From NCBI RefSeq assembly GCF_018842675.1, contig NZ_JAGTWO010000003.1:21889-85888 (forward strand): 64,000 nucleotides of DNA, read 5' to 3'. Below the pieces are notes generated by a model. The model saw only the letters and a program-made list of their open reading frames with translations, did not search any database and was not told the DNA's origin. Of this stretch, positions 36,331 through 46,531 are shown piece by piece; position 1 is the stretch's first letter, and each line of letters starts with the position of its first letter. The DNA comes from Candidatus Pantoea bituminis (lineage in GTDB: Bacteria; Pseudomonadota; Gammaproteobacteria; Enterobacterales; Enterobacteriaceae). Position numbers and translations under genes: made by a program.

Positions 36331-36344
36331 CTACCGGTTATAAA

Positions 36345-36980
36345 ATGTACATTTTTGCATATTTACGCGCTTCGACTCATGAACAAGATGCACAGCGAGC
36401 AAAAAATCGACTGGAATCTTTCGTTAGAGAAAAAGGACATCGAATTGCCAGCTGGTACGTTGAGAATGTTTCAGGGGCTTCACTGCATCGCCCAGAACTA
36501 ATTCGTCTGCTGGAAAATGCCGCTCCAGGAGACGCTATCCTAATCGAGCAGGTAGATAGGTTGTCACGCCTCGACGATCAGGGATGGCTTCGACTGAAAT
36601 CTCTTATTAGCGAGAAGCACCTCTGTGTCATCAGCCTTGATTTACCTACCAGTCATGCTGCACTGGAAAAACATGTCAGTGACGACTTCACCGCCGCAAT
36701 GCTGCGTGCGATTAATGGCATGATGCTAGATATGTTGGCTGCGATCGCGCGTAAAGACTATCAAGACCGCCGACGTCGGCAGGAAGAAGGGATCGTAAAA
36801 GCAAAGGACAAAGGAAAATTTAAAGGAAGGCAGCCAGACCTGGCGCTTCATCTTAACATAATCAGGCTTCGGGTAGAGAACGGGCTTAGCATTCGCGATA
36901 CAGCCTCTTTATGCGGAGTTTCAGAACGAACTGTTATTCGCATAGCGAAAGCTCATGCGGAACAGCAAACATGTTCGTAA
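36345..36980 (+). CDS. Serine recombinase / plasmid resolvase
   Basis: A 211-residue resolvase-type recombinase with catalytic YLRASTHEQD (Ser near residue 10), EQVDRLSRL near 68, and a DFTAAMLRAINGMMLDMLAA helix. The C-terminal helix-turn-helix is NGLSIRDTASLCGVSERTVIR. It diverges clearly from the recombinase at 18644 and is closer to plasmid multimer resolvases. It stands at the right edge of the metal island with its own res-like repeats. Start MYIFAYLRAST at 36345; the overlapping frame at 36301 is a shadow. Confidence 0.85.
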   Translation: MYIFAYLRASTHEQDAQRAKNRLESFVREKGHRIASWYVENVSGASLHRPELIRLLENAAPGDAILIEQVDRLSRLDDQGWLRLKSLISEKHLCVISLDLPTSHAALEKHVSDDFTAAMLRAINGMMLDMLAAIARKDYQDRRRRQEEGIVKAKDKGKFKGRQPDLALHLNIIRLRVENGLSIRDTASLCGVSERTVIRIAKAHAEQQTCS

Positions 36981-37082
36981 AGTAGCGGGAATACAAATAT
37001 GAACTGTTCAGGTCTGTCTTTGAAGATAGGCAGTAAAAAGGCTTACTGAACTAGTGAATTTTGAAATTATGAGGTGTGAATT

Positions 37083-37484
37083 ATGGAAAACTCAGCTTTC
37101 AAAAGAGGTGCCAGTGCGGCTGGATTCTGGCTGAGGTTCTCAAAAAGTGCCCGGGCAGCTAATAGTACTTGTGTGGCATGGACTTTAAAGCACAGATTAC
37201 CCACTTTCATTGGCCGCTTGCCGGTTCCTATCGCTTGTTTTGCGGTTTTGAGTCTCGCTGTAGTTGGCGGCATGTTTGTTGGCACCATTCTGGTACTCGG
37301 AGCAATATTTCTCTACATGCTTAGTAACTTGGCTATTAGCGGTGCTCAGGATGATGACATTACAGAAAGACAAAGCGGCCATCAGTATCGCGATGGTAAT
37401 GATGGTTTTGGTATGTATAGTGGTCCACAAAACGTTACTGTCACTTCTTCAAGAGTTGATCACAATGATGACGATGATTGGTAG
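37083..37484 (+). CDS. Small membrane protein, possibly DUF3742-like
   Basis: A 133-residue protein with two adjacent hydrophobic segments (about residues 48-66 and 67-88) and a charged, Asp-rich tail (HNDDDDW). In PFGI-1-type transfer regions a DUF3742 membrane protein follows TraG. This gene lies at the corresponding place but on the opposite strand, convergent with traG. Similarity to DUF3742 is weak by eye. GAGGTGTG precedes the ATG. Confidence 0.5.
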   Translation: MENSAFKRGASAAGFWLRFSKSARAANSTCVAWTLKHRLPTFIGRLPVPIACFAVLSLAVVGGMFVGTILVLGAIFLYMLSNLAISGAQDDDITERQSGHQYRDGNDGFGMYSGPQNVTVTSSRVDHNDDDDW

Positions 37485-37502
37485 GGGATTTACCCTACCA
37501 AT
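37477..37502. terminator. Bidirectional terminator at the end of the traG operon
   Basis: ATTGGTAGGG (37477-37486) and CCCTACCAAT (37493-37502) pair perfectly around GATTTA, between convergent genes ending at 37484 and 37512. Confidence 0.75.
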
Positions 37503-37511
37503 CATTAAGGA

Positions 37512-39021
37512 TTAGAGTTTCGCAGTTTTCTTCGCTAGCTCTACACCACTACCGCCTGCCTGTTGAACCTGCGAGGTTCCACTTTTAAATGCTCCATCTA
37601 AAGCACCTCCAATACGAACTCCCGCCCATGATAGAGCGCCCATCCACACCGCAGGGAGAACCAAGAACATGGTAGCCATAACGAAATTCATAATTAGGTC
37701 ATCGGAACTGTTCTGAAATCCAGCCATGTTAAAGCTGCTATGCGTGTCAGAGCTGTATAGCGCTGTCAGTAGCCAGCTGTCGAGCCAGCGAGCCAGCTCC
37801 CACCAGAAAGTAAGGAAGTTCAATGCAAAGAGCACAAACGAGAGCGTTATGACAGTTTTAATCTCATAGGCGGAGAACGCCAGAATAAGCGGCAAAATCA
37901 CCACAATTGCCATGAGCAGCACTGCCTGTACCATCGGCAGCGCCTGACGCATGGCATCAAATGCCGGAAACGCAGCTAGACTGCCTAATGCAGTACCGCC
38001 GATCGCAGCTACGCGGGTGACGGAATTGTCGAGTGTAAAATCGGCGTTACCACCGTAGCCGGCATAAACATGTCCGCCCTGTGAGACCGTCAGGCTCTCC
38101 GGGCTGACCAAACGCCGGATAATAGCTTCTTTATAATCAGCGGCATTGCCGCCGATCATGGTCATGGCAGCTGACAGGCGGGTCCATAATCCTGGGTCAG
38201 CCTGATCGATTACGCGGGCCTGTAGTCCGGTTTCAGCTTTATTCCACCACTCACTACAGGTCGGATAGCCCCCGGCCAGTGTCCGGCCTTCCGCTGTCAC
38301 GGTTTTCGCTCCAGGGGAACTCTGCGCGGGGAGTTTTTGATTGCAGGCTGCCGTAATAATTACTCAGGAAGGTTTTGCTGCCGATCCACTCAATATCACG
38401 CAGAGTAGCTTTGTCTTTTGTCTGACCCTGATCCTGACGTTTCCACATATACAGCGCGAGTGAATAGCAGTCATTAGTAAAGTCCTGCAGTTCTTCCGCG
38501 AGAGCTTTATTGTTAATGCGCGTATGCTGAACTTCAAACCGGAGCTGACGCATGTCAGGACGGCAGGGGATAGTGGCCACAGACGCCTGCGTGATCCCCT
38601 TTGCCAGCTTATGAATCAGATACCACCATACTGGCGCGGCTGCTGTCTGATCGTTAATGCTGGATATGACTGGCGAATATCCAGTGTTATCGGGCGCTTT
38701 TGGCGTCCATGTGCCGCAGGATTGCGCCCGCGATGTATCATATTTAATGGTACTCATGTCCACATTCATTAGCGGCATACAGCAGGCAATCATGACCAGA
38801 AAAGAAGTGTAAATAGCATGTTCCATGCGGGGTATGGACAGGGCACCTTTATTTCCCTCATCTTCACCTTCTTCACGCACTTTCAGCCAGATGCCGATAA
38901 GCCGGAAAGCTACCGGTACGGCAAAAAGTCCGGTCGTGATGAGAATGTTCCAGAGCCCGTTGTTAACAACCCAGCCGAGCAGGGTAAGGAAATACTCCAG
39001 ATAGCTGTTTGTCAGCATCAT
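37512..39021 (-). CDS. traG: TraG-type mating-pair stabilisation protein (frame broken once)
   Basis: An inner-membrane protein of about 503 residues with TraG N-terminal-type topology: hydrophobic segments near residues 8-30, 65-85 and, in the second part, five more. It starts MMLTNSYLEYFLTLLGWVVN. The frame changes between SENRDS (38290s) and TAEGRTLAGGYPTCSEWWNK; a short A/C-run (AAAACC on the coding strand) is the likely place, with a net loss of two or gain of one base. It is the last gene of the operon headed by the PFL_4709-type gene. It stabilises mating pairs and/or helps pilus assembly. Confidence 0.82.
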
Positions 39022-39398
39022 GACGCTCCTGTGCCGCCGAGCAGCACCAGTTCACAGACAACGGCAAAAATGACGCTGACCGCCGCGATGCGGATCAGCG
39101 GCTGACGGTATTGCGGAGCGAAGCCTGGCGCCCGGAAAACTTTCATAAACCCCCACGCCAGCGCACCATAAACAGCCAGGCGCCATACCAGCCAGCCATA
39201 GCGGGCATGATCCATCCAGTCACGGAATGCAGCGGCCTGAGCGGGATTTTTAACGGCTTTGTCCGCAACAATGAGCCCGGCCAGCATGAATGCCAGCAGA
39301 GCGCCGGCAGTACACAGCACGCGAAGCAGAGCAGGGTGGCGGCGGAAAAATGAGGCGCGGTTCGCGCCGTTTTTGGTTCTCATCGGCTGCGCCCTCAT
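39018..39398 (-). CDS. Small membrane protein of the transfer operon
   Basis: A 126-residue protein with three hydrophobic segments (about residues 25-45, 68-85, 98-118). Both ends overlap neighbours by four bases (ATGA at 39398; start of traG at 39021), so it is translationally coupled between the PFL_4711-type protein and TraG. Proteins of this size occupy this slot in related elements. Specific function unknown. Confidence 0.7.
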   Translation of the reverse strand: MRAQPMRTKNGANRASFFRRHPALLRVLCTAGALLAFMLAGLIVADKAVKNPAQAAAFRDWMDHARYGWLVWRLAVYGALAWGFMKVFRAPGFAPQYRQPLIRIAAVSVIFAVVCELVLLGGTGAS

Positions 39399-40850
39399 CA
39401 GTTGCTTTCCGTTTCTGGAACGGCCAGACGGTTAATGCGACTGTCGGTGCTGTCGTCGCTCTGCGTCTGAGGATTGCTGTTAACTCGCCCGTTTTCCCGA
39501 TCGATAATGGTGAGTACAGAATTACGTGACAGCTCGCGCTTGAGCTCCATTTCATTTCTTAATGCCGTGATTTCACGATCGATGGCCGCCACGCGCCGGT
39601 CCCCTTCCTCGATAGCCGCATTCTGTGCCGCTGCGTTAGGTTCGGACATGCCGGTCACAATCATGCGGCGCATAATCAGCGCGGTTTCAACCGTGTCAGC
39701 CATTGCAAGCTCGCCGGCGAGGCGGGCGGTCAGGGCTGCGTTATCAGGATCTCTCTGCAGTGCTCTGATAACACCTGCAGTGATGGGTAAACTGCCGGTT
39801 TTAAGCTTTGCCAGATTCGCCGCGTTCGGCTGCTCGGTGCCATTGACGAGTTTTACTAGCTGCTCAGTATTCTCTTTAGTGGTCTCTTCCAGGATGGGCG
39901 CAAAGCCGGTGCCGGCCTGCGTAGCGCCAGGCTGTTGTTCGTCATCGCCACTGGTACACTGAGAGGCATCACTGCAGGTGCGCAGGGAACTGTCCCCCAC
40001 CACCTGAACCACGGATTTGGCCGCTTCTTCAGCGCTCGCATATTTTTCACAGACTCCCCGTTACAGCTGTTGCTGCTGACCGTGTCAGAGCTCAGCACCG
40101 GCAGGCTGTTCATCATGTTGAACCCCGCAGCCGTTAAGTCATGCGTTGGCCGGATAGCCTGCTGACCCTGCCCCCTCGTTTCTGTCCGCCAATCCAATTC
40201 TGACCGGAGTTACCCTGCAGCTTGTCCGCTGAATTGTTCACGCGCACGGCATCCGCATCTCCGCTGTTAACAAGCGAGCGGTACTCATCCATTACCGCGC
40301 CCTGCGTCCATTTGTTGTTACCGGCAAAATCCATCATGCGTTTTGACATGTTCTGACAGTTGAGCTGGGCCTTATCAAAGGAGACGTTAGCCTGCAACAC
40401 GCCGTTTGTGAGCATGTCGTACAGGCCGGGATTGGCACGCTGAATAATCATTGCCGGCAGGCTGGCTACGGCACCGGTGGCGTTCTGAACCACGTCGCCC
40501 ATGAGGTTTTTGAAGCCGTTTGTTACCCCGTTGAGCTGATTGCCAACGGTTGTTTTCAGGTCGAAATTGCCGCACATCAGATCGCTGCTCCATCCAACGT
40601 TCATGCCAAGTTTGCGCATGCTGCTGCGCGTTGCCGGCTGTGAGATGACAGATCCGCCACCGAGCGTATAGTAGAGCTTGTCAGAGACCGCGCCGCTGAC
40701 GTCCTTGCCGTAGCCTATGGCGCTGTTGTTCACTGAAGGAAGTGAAATACCGAATGCGCTGGACTGATTATCGTCGGCCGCCTGCGCGGATAGCGCTGCG
40801 GCAGCGATGAAGAGTACAAGCGCGGCCGGTTTGAATTTAACTGGTGACAT
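39398..40850 (-). CDS. Integrating conjugative element protein, PFL_4711 family (frame broken twice)
   Basis: A secreted protein of about 484 residues with signal peptide MSPVKFKPAALVLFIAAAAL. The Gly/Ser-rich N-terminal domain (AIGYGKDVSGAVSDKLYYTL) and the C-terminal helical repeats identify the TIGR03755/PFL_4711 family, a TraH-like component of MPF-G systems. The frame breaks at C-run 40171-40175 (six expected) and T-run 40043-40047 (six expected). Corrected, the reading continues KYASAEEAAKSVVQVVGDSS. It sits between the TraU-like and small membrane genes. Confidence 0.82.
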
Positions 40851-40858
40851 GGTGCCTC

Positions 40859-41833
40859 TCAGAAGTCAGTTGAATAGAGGAAGGTCTGGCCGCGCCGCTT
40901 GCAGCAGCTGTAGGGCTGCCACAGTGCATACGCTTCGTTGCCGTCCTGAGCGATGGGGTATGCGCCGTCAGGAAAAACCGCACAGGAGGCTGAAAGCGTG
41001 GGCGACAGGCGCTGCCATTTATGATTTGCCGTGCCCGTTTTTTCCTTCACCTCACCGGGCGGCCAGTAGCCGGCTTTGCGGGAACCTTTAAGTACCTGAT
41101 AAACGTGGGGCTGTCCGGAGCGGGTAATAATGTCGGCGACGCGCTGCGCGACCACGGCGGACGCTTTGTCATCGTCTGCCTGGCTGACGAAGCCGGAGCG
41201 GGGGTAAATATTCCCCCACATGTTCGCGCTGGCCTGGCTGCCCAGTTCACGCTGTCCCGGGATCAGCGCCTCAGGATAAAGCGACTCAGGCAACCCCGAT
41301 CGCCACACAAGTGAATCCAGCGTGCTCAGAAAGTAAGGATTGAATGGGGTGGCGGCCGTATCACATGAGTAACCGGCAATGCTGCCCCCAATAACTGAGG
41401 TGGCCGGATGGCCGATTGCATCGGCGTATTTGAATTTGATATTCGACTTGCGCTGCCCGGGATTCTTAATGTCGCCAGCGTTGCCGCCGCCGGCCGGCGC
41501 ACCACTGGTTAGCGCGTTGTCGATCGTGCCGGATGCACCGCTCATAAATGCCATCTCTGACCAGGGATTTCCTCCGGGTCCGGTGTAGGTTGACACAACC
41601 ACCTCAGGGATAAAATGCGTCACCTTAACGGAGGTTTTCACCGAACAACCAAACGGCGTACACATCAGCCAGTAACAGATGCCGCTGACGCGCCAGCTGA
41701 TACAGTCCTGGGTAATGGCGCTGGCAATAATGCCGGCGGTATTAATGGCTGAAACCGTTGCGGGAGCCGCTGCTGCTGCAAGCACCGTGGCAACGCCGGC
41801 CGTCTGAAAGTGTTTTCTGAGGGCGAAACGCAT
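40859..41833 (-). CDS. TraU-like integrating conjugative element protein, PFL_4710 family
   Basis: A secreted 324-residue protein (signal peptide to about residue 29) with many cysteines (CISWRVSGICYWLMCTPFGC and a terminal SCCKRRGQTF). This is the pattern of TraU and its TIGR03756/PFL_4710 relatives, whose disulfides are formed in the periplasm. It is required for DNA transfer rather than pilus extension in the F system. Starts at ATG 41833, overlapping the previous gene's stop. The frame is intact. Confidence 0.85.
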   Translation of the reverse strand: MRFALRKHFQTAGVATVLAAAAAPATVSAINTAGIIASAITQDCISWRVSGICYWLMCTPFGCSVKTSVKVTHFIPEVVVSTYTGPGGNPWSEMAFMSGASGTIDNALTSGAPAGGGNAGDIKNPGQRKSNIKFKYADAIGHPATSVIGGSIAGYSCDTAATPFNPYFLSTLDSLVWRSGLPESLYPEALIPGQRELGSQASANMWGNIYPRSGFVSQADDDKASAVVAQRVADIITRSGQPHVYQVLKGSRKAGYWPPGEVKEKTGTANHKWQRLSPTLSASCAVFPDGAYPIAQDGNEAYALWQPYSCCKRRGQTFLYSTDF

Positions 41834-42228
41834 CAGTTATCCCCCTGTGCGCGAAGCATGTCGGCGCGGGCAACGTCGGCCGTGCCATAAACCACATCCC
41901 GATCATCGAAAACGACGGCGGGGAATTTATGTAGCCCAATCTCCCATGCATGTACGACCTGGCGGTACGCTTCAGCAATCTGCTCCTGCTGTCCGGGCCA
42001 TTGAGGTGACTGAATGATTTTGCGGGCCTGTTGAGCGGCCAGCTGCGGATCTGCAGCCAGTTCGCCAAAAATGGAATCCTGCAGGCGGTCAGACCCATCC
42101 AGCCACACAACTGTGGCCTCTTCAGTCAGATTCATAGGGGGATGATCAGCATCGGTATAAACAACGGTGCCGGCCAACAGCTGAAACGGTATAAACAGGA
42201 AAAATGATTGCAAAAGCCTGAGTCGCAT
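41833..42228 (-). CDS. Integrating conjugative element protein, PFL_4709 family (TrbC/thioredoxin-like)
   Basis: A 131-residue secreted protein: signal peptide MRLRLLQSFFLFIPFQLLAG, then a compact domain ending AWEIGLHKFPAVVFDDRDVV. The cis-Pro segment FPAVVF suggests the thioredoxin-like fold of the TIGR03757/PFL_4709 family. It heads the traG operon; CGGAGAT precedes the ATG. A conserved operon-head element lies 53-90 bases upstream. Confidence 0.85.
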   Translation of the reverse strand: MRLRLLQSFFLFIPFQLLAGTVVYTDADHPPMNLTEEATVVWLDGSDRLQDSIFGELAADPQLAAQQARKIIQSPQWPGQQEQIAEAYRQVVHAWEIGLHKFPAVVFDDRDVVYGTADVARADMLRAQGDN

Positions 42229-42280
42229 AGCGGATCTCCGTCACGGTAACAGGCCGTCAGAGTGTCAGCACGTGGTCAGG

Positions 42281-42318
42281 GATTCAGCAGTAAACTCTTT
42301 TTCGGAATTTAAAAATTT
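42281..42318 (-). promoter_or_regulatory. Operon-head element E1 (upstream of PFL_4709-type gene)
   Basis: This 38-bp stretch matches 51066-51103 at 32 of 38 positions. The core AACTCTTTTT (plus strand) is followed by an A-rich AAAAATTT. Its core C (42295) is 67 bases from the ATG, exactly as for E2. It is probably the promoter or an activator site. Confidence 0.65.
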
Positions 42319-42399
42319 CTGATGGGAGGTTGTAGGTATCGGACTGTAACTGAGGGAATCCGGCAAGATGGATTAGCGGGGATACCCCGCTCTGTCATA

Positions 42400-42800
42400 T
42401 CAGGCGCGACCTGCGCTACTGTGCTTAAGATACTGCTTAAAAAACACGCCTTTAAGCTCATCTTCTGTCGGTATTTCACCTTCTACAGAAAGCCTGGCGT
42501 GTATAAGCGACATATTAGACTTTTCGCTGATGGGCTTAAGAACAGGGCTGGTACGGATGAGGCCCATGACGGCGTCCTGAAACTCCCTGTCATGGTGAGT
42601 CAGACTCGTCAACACAGCGATGCCGGCTTTAACATCACGAAGCTCACCCCTCTTTTTGCCAGGCATACCATATATAGGTTTGAGTCAGGCAAACTCCAGA
42701 AAGTGTCAGCCATTCCTGGCTGATGGGTCGTTTCAAAGCTGGTAATGCTTTCTCCGCCGGCATTAACTTTGAATGCAGCAAGGGATATTGAAAGTGCCAT
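42400..42800 (-). CDS. Unknown protein between two transfer operons (frame broken once)
   Basis: About 134 residues, without signal peptide or membrane segment. It starts MALSISLAAFKVNAGGESIT after a strong AAGGAG site. A T5 run at 42653-42657 should be T6 to continue KKRGELRDVKAGIAVLTSLT. The N-terminal strand pattern and the DREFQDAVMGLI segment are protein-like, but I recognise no family. A terminator hairpin immediately upstream (42815-42836) isolates it from the VirB4 operon, so expression may depend on read-through or a local promoter. Confidence 0.6.
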
Positions 42801-42814
42801 TCGATCTCCTTCTT

Positions 42815-42836
42815 AAAAACCGGCTCAAAGAGCCGG
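42815..42836 (-). terminator. Terminator at the end of the VirB4 operon
   Basis: CCGGCTC (42820-42826) and GAGCCGG (42830-42836) pair around three bases. Read on the minus strand the hairpin is followed by TTTTTAAG, then the ribosome site of the next gene (ATG 42800). Confidence 0.75.
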
Positions 42837-42952
42837 GAATAGATAATATGTTGCTTAATCTCTGAATAATTCATTAATCCACAGAGTTAAAAAAACCATA
42901 TCTGCGGCATCGGGTACATTTACATGCCAGCGCGGCGAATCAAATTCATTGT

Positions 42953-43249
42953 TCAGGGGAGTCCGGCGCGGCCTTCCTGCGTCAGCAGAATGTCCGCACG
43001 TTTACCCCTGCTGTCCTCAAGATGAACCGACACGCAGCTGCTTTTACCGATACGATGCGGGTTACAGATAATCGTGACCGGCGGTTGCAGCCTCAACCTC
43101 AGCGCGTTTTTCATTGCTGCCAAACGCTCGGCCGTTGTTGCCGTCATCGCGGGTTCCCCCTGAGGATGCATGCTGAACATGACAGGGGTTGGCGTTTCGT
43201 CCGGCGCAGGGCGCTGGGTCAGAGGTTGCGCATATTTAAGCTTAATCAT
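42953..43249 (-). CDS. Small protein downstream of the VirB4 ATPase
   Basis: A 98-residue protein with no membrane segment. The start at 43249 overlaps the VirB4 stop (ATGA), so it is coupled to it. The C-terminal half (TIICNPHRIGKSSCVSVHLE) looks like a small folded domain, but no family is recognised. Last gene of the RAQPRD-to-VirB4 operon. Confidence 0.55.
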   Translation of the reverse strand: MIKLKYAQPLTQRPAPDETPTPVMFSMHPQGEPAMTATTAERLAAMKNALRLRLQPPVTIICNPHRIGKSSCVSVHLEDSRGKRADILLTQEGRAGLP

Positions 43250-46104
43250 GCGGTCAGCATCTCTCTCTTATCATTGTGTTCGGCCATCCCGGCCGCATCT
43301 TCCGTCATCAATCCCCGCAGACGATCCAGTTTCTTCGCTACGAGAATAGCAGCATCGAGCTCGGAACAGTTATGTTTACGCATCAGTGCCTTACGTTCGG
43401 CTTTCTCTTCTTTCTCTGTCATCCCGAGCGCGAGGTATAGGCTGGGTGGTACAGCGCGGAACAGTGCTTCAATTTTTTCGAGAGCACCACGCCTTCGGTG
43501 TAGCACCGTGACAGCTTACTGGCGGAAAGCAGTACGGCTTTTTGCTCTTCTGAAAGCGTCCGGAAGCGGGCAATATCCTCGACCTCTTTTTTCGGCATCG
43601 TCAGGCAGATCCACCATTCCGCCATATTCAGCATCTTGCCGGCTGCGTTCGGGTAGTCCTCAAGGTTCTGTGTGGCAAGCCACAACCATGCGCCAAGCTT
43701 ACGCCACATCTTGACCACTTTGGTCATGTAGGGGGCGAGAAGTGGGTTCACTGTCACAACGTGCGCCTCATCAACGGTAAAAACAATGTCGCGCTCAAGG
43801 TACTGGTCCCGCTCGGCAATATTGTTAATGGTGTTGGTCAGCGACACCATCGTCAGAGCCATCTGCGCTTCATATCCCTCGCGGGCAAGGTGTGCGAGGT
43901 CAATCAGGGTAACGTCAGCCTCTGGCCAGAGAGAGCCTTCCTGGTTGAAGAGCTCTGCCTCAAAGCTTCCCTGCTGCGTAAACATGCCCAGAGATTCGGC
44001 CATTTCAGCCGCTTTCGCCCGGCGGGTTTCGTTACGCACCTGTCCACTGACGTTTTCAGTCTCCAGTGAAATGGCGTTGAGCGCATTCTGCAGATCGCCC
44101 GGTAGCATCTGGCGTCCTTCATCCAGGGTTTTCCGTGCGGCCATGATCAGCGCTTCACGGATCATGGCGCGGTCGGCACGTTTCAGTGCGGCATCTTCCT
44201 TCGGATCGCCGCCTGTTATCATCATTCGGGCAGAAATTTCCATTTCGCCCAGAATGTCGCGCTTGCCGTTTTCTTCATCATTGTCCGGATCATCTTCAAT
44301 GTCCGGCAGGTCACTCTCATCAATTGCCGGAGCGGGCGCATCACTGTCAAACAGCTTATGCGCATCAGCAAAGGGCGGCAGGGATACACCGCTGCCGGGT
44401 TTGACGCTGACCTTGTTAACCGTGAGGTCCAGACTTTCAAAGTAGTCTGCGGTCAGCCCGAAGCTGTTACCGGCTTCCGCAATGAACAGGCGCGGACGGT
44501 GAACGGCCATCAGCTGACAGAGCATTGAGCAGAGCGTGGCGGATTTACCCGCACCGGTCGGTCCGAACAGCAGCATATGAGCATTCTGAGACCGGTCGTC
44601 CTTGTTCAGTGGATCAAAGTCCAGTACATCGCCGCCACGGTTAAAAAAGCTGAACCCGGCATTACCGGTCCCGGTTTCGCGGCCGGTAACGGGCAGCAGC
44701 CCGGCAATGTGCTGGACCCACGTTAGGCGGGTATACCAGTTTTTCCTGTCATGCTGCGGGTTAAAACACATCGGCAAGGCGCGCAGCCAGGTATTCAGCG
44801 GACCGGTTTCATGTTCAGCGCGTACCGGCTGCAGTCCTTCATTCAAAAGTACCGTGCTGAGCTCGATGCGCTTGCGATTCATTTCGAGCATGTCTTTTGC
44901 GCGGAGAAAAAGGTGATGGCCGCGCGATAAAGTTTGTGACGGTTACCCAGCAGCTCCTTGACCGCGGCTACGTCCTGGCGGACGCGTCCCGATTCGGTAT
45001 TCTCGCCGATGGCGTTTTTAGCCAGGCGGTTAAACTTCTCTTCCAGCGTGTCCTGTGGCTCAGCAACAACCGTCATGCACAGCATGGTGCCTTCAGGAAA
45101 CGTGTCCATCAGCGCGTTAATTTTTTCTCTCCCCGACTCTTTTCGCCGGTGAGCGTGCCAGGTTCGGGCGGCTTACGCAGGCGCTCCACGGAAATGGCAG
45201 AATGTGCAATGTTATCCAGCCACCACACGCCGTTCTCAACGTCAGAACGTGGTGGCGTAAACAGCAGGGTTTCGGCAAAATCATTTTCTACTGGGATCAT
45301 TCCTTCTGGCGTGTCGCGGCTGTCCTCATAGGCAGCCGCGCGGTAAAACGCTTCTTTATCCATGCCTTCGGGCGCAGGATTGAACGTTCTCAACAGCCAG
45401 GCGTGTACCTGCTGGCCGTTCTGACGCGTGCAGTTAATGCTGACGCTCGAAAAGGCGCTGCAAAGCCGCTCGCACGCCTGATTCAGCATGCCAATGGGTG
45501 ACATCAGATCACCGCTGTTTTTGGTTGCCCAGCGGTAGATAACCATGCGCGTGCTGCGCTGCTGCCCGCGCCACGGCTGCCCGGTAATCAGTTTGTCTTC
45601 AAACAAACCTTCAGGACGCGCAATCCCGCGCATGTGCTGCTCTGTTTCCCTGAGCCACGCTTCAGTAAACTCACTGCCCTGCGCGTGCGGCTTGACGTAT
45701 CCGCGCAGACGGTCAAGGTAAGCGTCAACGTTATTCTCATCCTGACAGTAGAACTGAACGATCCACGGGTTGTTCGCCAGATCGTCAAAGCTGTCCTGCA
45801 GCGCATCTTCCACCACGTCCCGGATTTGCTCTAGGCGCTCGTCAGGACGGCCTTCTGTCGCCGCCGGCGTTACTTCATAGACGGCACCAACGGAAATGCC
45901 ATCATCGAGAAGCAGGCACTGCTCCTCATCCAGAAACTCTGCCCACGGCAGGTAATCAACGATGGACGGATTGTGTGCATAAACGCGCTTTTCGTCTGCC
46001 TGTGACATTTTACCGGGGCGGACTACGGGTTCCGGCCCTGCCTGGTCAGAAACATCATGTAACTGAGGCGCGTTTTTAGCGGGTTTTTTAAACAGTCCAA
46101 ACAT
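43246..46104 (-). CDS. VirB4/TraC-type conjugative ATPase, PFL_4706 family (frame broken three times)
   Basis: Corrected length 953 residues. The N-terminal part is typical of TraC/VirB4 (EFLDEEQCLLLDDGISVGAV). Walker A is GPTGAGKSAT with LFIAEAGNSFG nearby. Walker B lies in DIVFTVDEAHVV, followed by MTKVVKMWRKLGAWLWLATQ. Frame breaks at T-runs 45121-45126 and 43473-43478 and A-run 44907-44911 each lack one base. It powers pilus assembly and substrate secretion at the inner membrane. Family name: conjugative transfer ATPase, PFL_4706 (TIGR03744). Confidence 0.92.
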
Positions 46105-46526
46105 TACAGCGCCTCCGTGCGTTCACCAGGCATGGCGTACTGCGTCTGGTCATAGAAGGGGAAAACGGTGCTGTAACCCGGCACAGGGGTATTTCCCTGT
46201 GCGAGATGCGGGAACACGTACATCACCATGTCAGGATTAGGCAGGCGCGGGAACTGCTGGCTGATTTCAGATTCCTGCGTGCGGCTGTAGCTGCGATCGT
46301 CGCTGAGTGCGGCCTGCTGTTCGCTATCCGAAAGTCCACGGCGCAGGGTGCTGCGTGCTTCACTGCCGCGTGTCGCGCCTGATTCTCCGTCGGTGCCTTT
46401 CCACAGCTCCAGCATATTGCTGTTGCCCGGTGGCAGCATTTCATCTTTGTTTGTGGAGCAGCCGGCAAGCGCGCTGGCCGCAATAATCATGAAAATCCCG
46501 AATTTTGCAGTAACACTCATTGTCAT
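46104..46526 (-). CDS. Conjugative transfer region lipoprotein (TIGR03751 type, TraV-like)
   Basis: A 140-residue lipoprotein: signal MTMSVTAKFGIFMIIAASAL, lipobox LAGCS with Cys near residue 23. The C-terminal part contains FPRLPNPDMVMYVFPHLA. This is the outer-membrane core lipoprotein slot (VirB7/TraV-like) in MPF-G systems, next to the TraB-like gene. It overlaps the VirB4 start by one base. Confidence 0.8.
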   Translation of the reverse strand: MTMSVTAKFGIFMIIAASALAGCSTNKDEMLPPGNSNMLELWKGTDGESGATRGSEARSTLRRGLSDSEQQAALSDDRSYSRTQESEISQQFPRLPNPDMVMYVFPHLAQGNTPVPGYSTVFPFYDQTQYAMPGERTEAL

Positions 46527-46531
46527 TCTCC

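Larger units (their letters stand above)
35887..36344. other. Gap between copper genes and second recombinase
   Basis: Contains the hairpin at 35911-35940 and, from 36226, repeated AATGTCAT half-sites belonging to the recombinase. The 280 bases between are AT-rich and hold no gene that I can support. Confidence 0.4.
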
